20,779 bases of DNA, taken from the IMG/VR virus record IMGVR_UViG_3300017760_000137, positions 1 to 20,779 of that record. One strand, 5' to 3'. The stretch comes from a virus. Made by a program: the position numbers and the translations under genes. Positions 14,466-20,185 of the stretch are shown piece after piece; the stretch's first letter is position 1, and each line of letters opens with the position of its first letter. The notes under the pieces are model-generated. The model was not told the DNA's origin. It searched no databases and worked only from the letters and a program-made list of their open reading frames with translations.

Positions 14466-14740
14466 TATTCTCCGCCGCCTCCATTGCCGCCGTTACCACC
14501 GTTTGCGCCATTGCCACCGTTTCCATTACCATTGCCGTTACCATTTCCGTTAGTATCACCATTACCATTTGTATTATCTGTATCAGCGTTTTTACTTGTT
14601 GTGCCGATACGACCAAAGAAAGGGTATCTTACATATTTATTTCCTGTAGGAACACAAACCTTTAGTTTATTGTCAAATCTATATCCGTCAGGACATCTTT
14701 TATCTGCAACTAAACTCATGTACTCTTTAAATTTCTTCAT
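14465..14740 (-). CDS. Small protein with Gly/Asn repeat tail
   Basis: This is a 91-residue protein. The start MKKFKEYMSLVADKR resembles the shared tag in its first eight residues but lacks the [L/I]-x-E site. Then CPDGYRFDNKLKVCVPTG gives a Cys pair, with the C-x-x-GY to CVP pattern also found in the 192-residue protein. The last ~35 residues are almost only Gly and Asn (GNGNGNGNGNGGNGANGG and onward), encoded by a GC-richer repeat at 14466-14575. Gly-rich tails are seen in phage adhesins and flexible linkers. Neither role can be assigned. It overlaps the kinase gene by 4 bases upstream and the 953-residue gene by 1 base downstream. Confidence 0.75.
   Translation of the reverse strand: MKKFKEYMSLVADKRCPDGYRFDNKLKVCVPTGNKYVRYPFFGRIGTTSKNADTDNTNGNGDTNGNGNGNGNGNGGNGANGGNGGNGGGGE
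14466..14575 (-). repeat. Gly/Asn-codon low-complexity repeat
   Basis: Short GGTAAT/GGCAAT/GGCGGT-type units alternate in the 3' end of the 91-residue gene, encoding the Gly/Asn tail. The local GC is clearly above that of the surroundings. Such tracts often vary in length between relatives by slippage. Confidence 0.65.
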
Positions 14741-15426
14741 GTTCTTCTTTTTGTTTTTCTCTCACCTGCCATCCATCTTTTTGCAATGTAAGATGATATA
14801 GGTTTTGTAATCATTCGTCTAACTATTTTTGATATATTATTTAATGTTATGGTTACTAATTCTGCCTCTGATCTATTATTATCAACTACAACAAAATTAT
14901 TCATACCAAATAGTCTTTGAAACTTACCGATATTACTTTGTACACCTTCCCAGTTTTTCTTTACAATATATTCTGGTACAATTCTTTCTCTTCTTTTTTG
15001 TCTTTCTAAAGCAACATCTAAACTAGTATTTACAAATACCATATAACAATCATATCCTAATTGTTTAAGCATATTAGCATTTCTAGCAATAGTATCATAA
15101 TCTCTACCTGTACTATCAATAACTAAACCAAGTCTACCTTTTAAATAAGTTTGTAATTGATTAAAAATGGTACCTTTTGCTTTCTTTCTTAATATATCTC
15201 TAAAGTATTCTTCTTCATCTGGCATTTTCATAGACAAACCTGCCTTTTTAATTTCTCTTTCAAATGCAATATCAGAGTTTACAACTTTTAAACCTGAACC
15301 TGCAAATGCTGAAGAAGCTACAAATGTCTTACCTGAACCAGGACCACCTGCAAGAAAAAATGCTTTGAATATACCTGGATCATAAAGACCCTCATTTATC
15401 TGTTGTGCAAAACTTTTAATTTCCAT
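14737..15426 (-). CDS. P-loop kinase, zeta-toxin/polynucleotide-kinase-like, with capsid tag
   Basis: This is a 229-residue P-loop phosphotransferase. The N-terminus MEIKSFAQQINEGLYD fits the shared tag, with a possible cut INE|G after Glu12. The Walker A motif is GGPGSGKT (27-34, Lys33). A catalytic-type Asp52 lies in KVVNSDIAFE, where kinases of the zeta-toxin/T4 Pnkp class keep their substrate Asp. The Walker-B-like strand is LGLVIDSTGRDYDTI (Asp104). An Arg-rich lid, ERQKRRERIVPEY, follows. The substrate may be the 5' end of RNA/DNA or a small molecule; the motifs do not decide. It lies two genes from a ligase-like protein, which makes a repair pair plausible. It overlaps adk by 11 bases and the next gene by 4. 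The last ~25 residues are very basic. Confidence 0.8.
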   Translation of the reverse strand: MEIKSFAQQINEGLYDPGIFKAFFLAGGPGSGKTFVASSAFAGSGLKVVNSDIAFEREIKKAGLSMKMPDEEEYFRDILRKKAKGTIFNQLQTYLKGRLGLVIDSTGRDYDTIARNANMLKQLGYDCYMVFVNTSLDVALERQKRRERIVPEYIVKKNWEGVQSNIGKFQRLFGMNNFVVVDNNRSEAELVTITLNNISKIVRRMITKPISSYIAKRWMAGERKTKRRT

Positions 15427-15994
15427 CTTCTATTGCCTTTATAATTTTATTAGCGTTATCTTCTATTGTACCACCCTCTGCTTTTATTTCTACGAAACCA
15501 GGTTTGTCTCTAAAATGTTCTACTGCAGGACCTGTTTCTCTATTGTATAAGTCTATTCTATTATTGATTATCTCTTCAGTATCATCTGCTCTACCTCTTG
15601 CTAATAATCTTTTTAAAATTTCTTCTCTACTGACATCTAAAAATATAACTTTATCGTAACCTATGTTTGCCTCTTCCATATCTCTTACTTGCGTCATATA
15701 TCTAGGCCAACCATCTAAAACATAACCAGTAGGTGATTGATCTACTTTATCTTTAATTAATTTTAAGACTATTTCATTAGGCACAAATTGACCTGTTGAA
15801 ATTATATCTGCAACTTGTTTTCCTATCTCACTACCTTTTTCTACTTCTTTTCTTAACATGCCACCTGGATAGATATGAGGTATAGAAAACCTTTTTGTAA
15901 TGTATTCTGCATAAGTAGATTTGCCTGAACCAGGACCGCCCATTAATATAATTCTTCTAGTTGTCTCTTCTAAAAATGTCAAAAATGTTTTCAT
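15416..15994 (-). CDS. adk: Adenylate kinase with N-terminal capsid-type tag
   Basis: This is a 192-residue adenylate kinase (2 ADP = ATP + AMP), short-lid type. Walker A is GGPGSGKST (19-27, Lys25). The AMP-binding region is YPGGMLRKEV (42-51) where bacterial Adk has STGDMLR. DGWPR (94-98) matches the DGFPR motif. The lid is short and Arg-rich (LLARGRADDTEEIINNRIDL), with no zinc Cys. Normal Adk starts about 12 residues before the P-loop Gly-rich turn, with the first strand almost at Met1. Here an extra MKTFLTFLEE precedes it. This matches the tag on neighbouring proteins and a gp21-type site LEE|T, which would restore a normal N-terminus near TTRRIILMGG. It could set adenylate pools, or work beside the NMNAT-like domain downstream. 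One-base overlap with the ligase-like gene. Confidence 0.88.
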   Translation of the reverse strand: MKTFLTFLEETTRRIILMGGPGSGKSTYAEYITKRFSIPHIYPGGMLRKEVEKGSEIGKQVADIISTGQFVPNEIVLKLIKDKVDQSPTGYVLDGWPRYMTQVRDMEEANIGYDKVIFLDVSREEILKRLLARGRADDTEEIINNRIDLYNRETGPAVEHFRDKPGFVEIKAEGGTIEDNANKIIKAIEDGN

Positions 15995-17217
15995 TATCCT
16001 TTTATCCAGTTCTTTTGTAAATTAAAGTTAGCAGTACTAAATTCTAATCTATCTACTAATTTAACAGCATTACCCATTCTATCTACAGCAACATAACCTT
16101 CTGGATTAGTTAATTTAAATCCATTGTTAGTTTGTAGATATGTACCGATAGATTTAATTTGATTCATCTTACTTACTAAAAAGTTTTTTGCTGTTTGTAA
16201 AGATACATAACTTGCGATTGCAAAGTATATCTCATTTTCATATCTATCAATAAATTTTAAACCTTCGTTTCTAATAGTTTCATATTTTCTTTTTGCACTA
16301 TCAGTTTTTCTTTTTGTAATTTCGTCATCTAAAACTGAAGCATAATATTTTCTAAAATCTGTTTGTAGTTTTTTTACACCACTTATTGCTCTACCTCTTT
16401 TGATATAATCATTAAAGTATATTTTTAATCTTGCACCAACTGATAATAAATTAGTTTGTGATTTTAATAAATTTAAAATTCTTTTGCCTTTGCCAATAGA
16501 ACCCATAGCCATTCTTAACATGCCATCGTATCTATCACTTTCTGCGTCTGTAAATGTTGCAACACCTGAGTTATCTTTATAACTAGCGTCATCAAAAAAT
16601 ACTGATGGCGTCTTTGTAAATGAGTTTACATTAACGCCAAAACTTGCTTTTAAATCAACCATCTTTCGACCTGTGTAAGTAGTGTGAAAGATTATGCCTA
16701 ATTTACTTCTTAATATTCTTTTTGCAAGATCAGTATTTTGAGGTACAGCGTAAGTAATAGTGTTAGGTTTAAACGCAATTGAGTCTTCACCTCTAATACT
16801 TACTTTTTCAATATCTTTAGGTGTATATAATAAATCGCCTTGAACGATACCTTTGATATTTAATTTTGGTAATTCTTTTAAACAAACAATTAGTTTGTCT
16901 GCTAAACCACCTGCGTGATTTTTTCTTATATCTGATTGTGTGTAATTGATTTTAGGATTTACATTGAAGACAGATTTTGATCCAACAAAAAATCTGTTGT
17001 TTTCAGGATTGATACCACAGAATACAGCTGGCGCACCATCCCATTTGACTGATAGATTAACTTTTCTACGAGATGATCCTAAAAGCATATTTCTTAACGA
17101 TTTAAGAAACTCTATTGCTTCTAAGCCACCTGAGTAGCCGTTATTGATTATGTTATCTTCTAAATGTTCTAAATGTGTATTTTTAGCTTCATTTAGATAT
17201 TGTTTAAAACTATACAT
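15994..17217 (-). CDS. KxDG covalent nucleotidyltransferase (RNA/DNA ligase-like) with capsid tag
   Basis: This is a 407-residue protein. The N-terminus MYSFKQYLNEAKN is a clear copy of the shared tag (possible cut LNE|A after Glu10). SVKWDGAPAVF has Lys58 in KWDG, the motif I (KxDG) of ligases and capping enzymes, where Lys carries the AMP. FFVGSKSVF (76-84) would be motif Ia and GIVQGDLLY (123-131) motif III. GIIFHTTYTG resembles IIIa. Near the C-terminus PEGYVAVDRMGNAVKLVDR gives motif IV (Glu373-Gly374) and motif V (Lys386), similar to the EGYV of T4 RNA ligase 1 as I remember it. The ~180 residues between IIIa and IV are a large helical insert. I know it as a hypothetical family of marine myophages; the ligase assignment is my reading of the motifs. 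It is the first gene behind a late promoter. Confidence 0.8.
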   Translation of the reverse strand: MYSFKQYLNEAKNTHLEHLEDNIINNGYSGGLEAIEFLKSLRNMLLGSSRRKVNLSVKWDGAPAVFCGINPENNRFFVGSKSVFNVNPKINYTQSDIRKNHAGGLADKLIVCLKELPKLNIKGIVQGDLLYTPKDIEKVSIRGEDSIAFKPNTITYAVPQNTDLAKRILRSKLGIIFHTTYTGRKMVDLKASFGVNVNSFTKTPSVFFDDASYKDNSGVATFTDAESDRYDGMLRMAMGSIGKGKRILNLLKSQTNLLSVGARLKIYFNDYIKRGRAISGVKKLQTDFRKYYASVLDDEITKRKTDSAKRKYETIRNEGLKFIDRYENEIYFAIASYVSLQTAKNFLVSKMNQIKSIGTYLQTNNGFKLTNPEGYVAVDRMGNAVKLVDRLEFSTANFNLQKNWIKG

Positions 17218-17309
17218 TTGTTTCCCACTATATCCATTATATCAAAATTCAAGGCCATTGTCAATAAAAATTCCAATCAAATCCATTAATAAATCACTAC
17301 TTACGACAA

Positions 17310-17317
17310 TATTTATA
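17310..17317 (-). promoter_or_regulatory. T4-type late promoter core TATAAATA
   Basis: The minus strand reads CTTATAAATATTGTCG, eight bases past the stop of the 71-residue gene, in a 108 bp gap and 93 bases before the ATG at 17217. It should start the long unit coding for the tagged enzymes. The rest of the gap (17218-17309) is AT-rich with no clear hairpin. Confidence 0.75.
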
Positions 17318-17325
17318 AGATTAGA

Positions 17326-17541
17326 TTACTTGATTTTTAATACTTTATGTACAAACCACTTTAAAAATCTCTTAATATAACCGTTAACCCATTTATTCAT
17401 TACCCAACGAAAGATTCTAACGACTATTAATATAGGACTTGCTAGAACATCAAAGGCAATAAGTCCAACATCAACAGAAAAATCTATAATGTTGTCTGTA
17501 TTACAAGCCTTCTTCCATCTTTCTTTAAGTGTTAACTTCAT
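17326..17541 (-). CDS. Small membrane-associated protein
   Basis: I place the start at ATG 17541 (71 residues), one base after the stop of the 402-residue gene, with AAAGGGAATTAGA before it. The frame reads eight residues further upstream, but there is no better site there. The N-terminus is basic (MKLTLKERWKKACN). A hydrophobic region of about 30 residues follows (DFSVDVGLIAFDVLASPILI, VVRIFRWVM), then a basic amphipathic tail (GYIKRFLKWFVHKVLKIK). It is probably membrane-bound at the inner face, with the tail lying on lipid. I do not recognise a family. The hydrophobic and strongly basic helices would suit a membrane-perturbing or host-takeover peptide, as speculation. Confidence 0.65.
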   Translation of the reverse strand: MKLTLKERWKKACNTDNIIDFSVDVGLIAFDVLASPILIVVRIFRWVMNKWVNGYIKRFLKWFVHKVLKIK

Positions 17542-17542
17542 T

Positions 17543-18751
17543 CTAATTCCCTTTGGCAATAACAAACTTGCCTGAAAGAGGTGTACGAGAGGTTACATAT
17601 TGATACATAATTAAAACAAAGTCATTAATTTGTTGTTGACTTTTTTTATCTGTTCTTCTAAACCACTTCTTCAGAACGGGCATAATATTATTAATAATAT
17701 TTAAGGCAGATATTTCACCTCTTTTAAAATTGAATAAATTTTTATTTTGTCTTTCTAATGCTGATCTTTGTTTTACAATAGGTTCAATCTGTTTAAAATA
17801 CATCTTCTCACCATCTTCATATAATTTTTTTACTTTTACTCCTGTTTGTCTATCTACAAATGATAACAAGTTAGCAAATACTTTCATAGAACCTATTGAA
17901 CCACCTCTTGCCTCTGCACCACCACCTAAAAACTCTGCAACAAATCTTTTAGCACTAGGGTCGTGTCTGAATTTTATATCACCAGATTTAAGTAATATTC
18001 TCATATCTCTAGTTTCTGTCTTCTTACCAAAGGCAACTTTCTTATAAGGTTTCCAGTCTGTTGTTCCTTTTACCACTAAATTTTTTAGTGATTGAATTTC
18101 TTTTTTTCTATCAAAGTTAACTAATTGTATTATAGCTTTTTTTGTAGTTTTCTTTAGTGATAAAGGCAACATATTACCACTATCAATTAAATCACTTATT
18201 AAAACATTTAATTGTGGGAACCCAAATGAATTGGGTTTAGCTTCTGCTAATGTAGTTCTTAATTTATCTTTTGCCATTTTACTTGCAAGATATATGTCGG
18301 CAGGAGACCATTTGTTTATGTCACCAAATCTTGTTTGATTTTTTATAGTGATAGGCATTTTGTTTGCCATAGACCATAACTTTTGTATAGTACCCATAAC
18401 ATCTTTATCACCTCTAAAGTAAAATAGATTTTGATAACCTTTACCTTTAATTTTGTAATCTTTATCTATTGTTTCTATTTGTTTAATTAGTTCTACTGCA
18501 ATTAGATTAGATGATGTATACCAATCATTATTAGAAGTTAAAAATTTAGTTATGTCATTGTAAGAAACACCGGGTGTATCTAGTCGTTTAAACGCTAGTT
18601 CTAACTTTTTATTATACTTGTCTTTAAAATCTGTAAATGTGGGATATGTTTTAAGGTCAAATGCCTTATCTATACTACTTGCACCTACATTATCTGCAAG
18701 TGAAGAAAATAGTGCTTGTGCTGATTCTAATAATGTTGTCTTGTCTGCCAT
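17543..18751 (-). CDS. Unrecognised 402-residue phage protein
   Basis: This is a 402-residue basic protein, cytoplasmic by composition (no signal, no span). Visible blocks are DNDWYTSSN-type helix starts near residues 70-80, FGDINKWSPADIYLASKMAK (about 145), an Asn/Leu-rich helix (FPQLNVLISDLIDSGNMLPL), and IKFRHDPSAKRFVAEF followed by GGGAEARGGSIGSMKVF (about 260-290). The C-terminal half is helical and Lys-rich. I recall the KWSPADIY and RHDPS..RGGSIGS blocks from hypothetical proteins of marine T4-like phages, without known function. The conserved Asp/Arg/Gly-rich loop suggests a binding or enzymatic site. It lacks the capsid tag. It is separated by 24 bases from the oxygenase gene upstream and is followed one base later by the small membrane protein. 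Confidence 0.75.
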   Translation of the reverse strand: MADKTTLLESAQALFSSLADNVGASSIDKAFDLKTYPTFTDFKDKYNKKLELAFKRLDTPGVSYNDITKFLTSNNDWYTSSNLIAVELIKQIETIDKDYKIKGKGYQNLFYFRGDKDVMGTIQKLWSMANKMPITIKNQTRFGDINKWSPADIYLASKMAKDKLRTTLAEAKPNSFGFPQLNVLISDLIDSGNMLPLSLKKTTKKAIIQLVNFDRKKEIQSLKNLVVKGTTDWKPYKKVAFGKKTETRDMRILLKSGDIKFRHDPSAKRFVAEFLGGGAEARGGSIGSMKVFANLLSFVDRQTGVKVKKLYEDGEKMYFKQIEPIVKQRSALERQNKNLFNFKRGEISALNIINNIMPVLKKWFRRTDKKSQQQINDFVLIMYQYVTSRTPLSGKFVIAKGN

Positions 18752-18775
18752 ACATATATTTATGTATTAGGCTAT

Positions 18776-19342
18776 CTAACTTTTGTAATCTGCGTAAACA
18801 TTACCTGAAACGGTATATCTGTAACCTTCAAAAGGTTGTTGTCTAACTTCATGCCTCATCATACTAGGAAAAATTAATAACATTCCTGGTTTGATTTTTT
18901 TCTCTACACCAAGTCCTTCTTTTGTTTTTACTTCAGGAAAGTATAAACCTGGGGCACCTTCTGGTGCAGTTATGTAATAAGCACAGGAATAGATAGCAGG
19001 CCAGTGATCATGTGCTTTAGTTGTTTGACCTGAAGTGTACTTTAAACCCCATAGATTTTTTATTAAAAACTTATAGTTATGAGTTGGATTAAATTGCATA
19101 CGAGAAATAGCGTCACAAGCATCCAAATACATTTTAGCAAATCTTTCAAAACCAGGATATTCCCACATTTGCCAATATGTCATTTGACATTGTGCGTTTG
19201 TTTTATGCCCTTGTTGATCGCCTACTTTTTCTATTTCTTCTATAAGAAGTTTATCCATTTCTGGTTCATCAAGTTGAAACTCAAAAATAGCTTCTTTTCT
19301 ATTTACTTCAAAATCGTTTCTTGCTATTTGATATTTCTTCAT
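18776..19342 (-). CDS. 2-oxoglutarate/Fe(II) oxygenase-like protein (second copy)
   Basis: This is a 188-residue protein from ATG 19342 (MKKYQIARNDFEVN). A longer frame from 19414 exists, but AAGAGAAGCG precedes this Met and the extra residues do not look like the family, so I take the shorter form. The jelly-roll signature is KAHDHWPAIYSCAYYI (His111, Asp112, His113), then PGMLLIFPSMMRHEV (His164) and YRYTVSGNV (Arg175, the 2-oxoglutarate anchor). These match the 2OG-Fe(II) oxygenase type common in marine myophages. Its substrate is unknown; protein or nucleobase hydroxylation is possible. It overlaps the small basic gene by 35 bases in another frame. Only about 30% of residues by eye resemble the first copy, so it is an old or separate duplication. 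Confidence 0.8.
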   Translation of the reverse strand: MKKYQIARNDFEVNRKEAIFEFQLDEPEMDKLLIEEIEKVGDQQGHKTNAQCQMTYWQMWEYPGFERFAKMYLDACDAISRMQFNPTHNYKFLIKNLWGLKYTSGQTTKAHDHWPAIYSCAYYITAPEGAPGLYFPEVKTKEGLGVEKKIKPGMLLIFPSMMRHEVRQQPFEGYRYTVSGNVYADYKS

Positions 19343-19565
19343 CGCTTCTCTTATCAAAACAAGATGGGAAACCATAGTTACCAAATGTTTTGTTTTTGTT
19401 TTGAAATTTAACAAGTGCTTTTACATCTTCTTCAAAGAAAGATTCTTTTAAAACCTGACCTTTAGGCATTTCAACTGCTCTCCATATTATCTTGCCATTC
19501 TTTTTAACCATAGCAGACTTGTAATACACACCCTTATTTATTCGTTTTTTAATTTTCTTTTTCAT
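19308..19565 (-). CDS. Small basic phage protein between two oxygenases
   Basis: This is an 85-residue, strongly basic protein: MKKKIKKRINKGVYYKSAMV, KKNGKIIWRAVEMPKGQV, FFEEDVKALVKFQNKNKTFG, and a C-terminus with CFDKRSDEEISNSKKRF. The first half looks like a small beta domain with Lys/Arg on one side, which would suit nucleic-acid binding. Its ATG overlaps the stop of the 207-residue oxygenase (ATGA type), and its 3' end overlaps the next oxygenase by 35 bases. The conserved pairing with both oxygenases hints at a joint role, but nothing identifies it. Confidence 0.7.
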   Translation of the reverse strand: MKKKIKKRINKGVYYKSAMVKKNGKIIWRAVEMPKGQVLKESFFEEDVKALVKFQNKNKTFGNYGFPSCFDKRSDEEISNSKKRF

Positions 19566-20185
19566 AATGAGTTAAAACTTAATGCTATCCTATCTGTTGT
19601 TTGGTTTACTTTATAACTAGAGTCATGTTCTATCCACGATGGGAATATTATTAAATCATTATTCTTAGGTTTAAAATTAAAATTTATGCAATTGTTTTTA
19701 TCAATATTATCAAACTTATATAATTTGACTTTATCGTTTGGATTATAAAAATATATATCACTACTTGAATCATCTATATTTAAGTATATCACACCACTTA
19801 ATTTAGAGGGTATATGGTCGTGTTTCATTAAACTACTATCTTTATCCATAATTGTAATCCATGAGTTATCTACTTTTAAATTTTTAAATCCTAATTCTAT
19901 TGAAGTTTTATCTATTATGTTTTGTATATCTTGTTTTAAATTTTTACATTCTGGTACATTGTTTGTAAAATAATCTACTATATAATCGCCATCTTTAAAT
20001 TTAAACTTATCATTTTTATAATGTGATATTTTAAAGTTGCCATATCCTACACCTTCTACATTACCTAAATTATTAAAAACATTTGAATTGTCTTTTATGT
20101 GTTTAACAATATCTTTTCTTATATTGTCATCTAAAAAATTTTCAATATAGATTATAGGTGTACTAAACAATTCTATTTTGTTCAT
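19562..20185 (-). CDS. 2-oxoglutarate/Fe(II) oxygenase-like protein
   Basis: This is a 207-residue protein of the short phage 2OG-Fe(II) oxygenase type. N-terminal MNKIELFSTPIIYIENFLDD is typical of the family's opening strand. The iron-binding part is LMKHDHIPSKLSGVIYLN (His122, Asp123, His124), with the distal His187 in FPSWIEHDSSYKV. Arg199 in TDRIALSFNSL should bind the 2-oxoglutarate carboxylate. All key residues are present, so it should be active. The substrate is unknown; such genes are frequent in marine T4-like phages. It begins with an ATGA overlap with the helicase stop, so it is co-transcribed with replication genes rather than from a late promoter nearby. Confidence 0.85.
   Translation of the reverse strand: MNKIELFSTPIIYIENFLDDNIRKDIVKHIKDNSNVFNNLGNVEGVGYGNFKISHYKNDKFKFKDGDYIVDYFTNNVPECKNLKQDIQNIIDKTSIELGFKNLKVDNSWITIMDKDSSLMKHDHIPSKLSGVIYLNIDDSSSDIYFYNPNDKVKLYKFDNIDKNNCINFNFKPKNNDLIIFPSWIEHDSSYKVNQTTDRIALSFNSL

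Noticed and set aside
14466-14575. CRISPR-like or tandem-repeat array
   Set aside because: The short units are codon repeats of a Gly/Asn tail inside a gene, with no spacer structure.
14465-14740. Counting the 91-residue protein among the tagged set
   Set aside because: MKKFKEYMSL resembles the tag but has no [L/I]-x-E site, so it is left out of the count.
14484-14801. Plus-strand Pro/Leu-rich open frame
   Set aside because: It is the antisense of the Gly/Asn repeat; the proline runs are a by-product of glycine codons.
17218-17309. Terminator or small RNA in the longest gap near 17.2 kb
   Set aside because: No stable inverted repeat or U run was seen, only AT-rich sequence after the late promoter.
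18757-18764. CATAAATA just before the 402-residue gene
   Set aside because: One mismatch to the late core, but it is only about 6 bases from the ATG, so transcription would begin inside the start codon.
19343-19414. N-terminal extension of the second oxygenase
   Set aside because: It would overlap the upstream gene by 107 bases, has no ribosome binding site, and does not look like the family. The Met at 19342 has AAGAGAAG before it.
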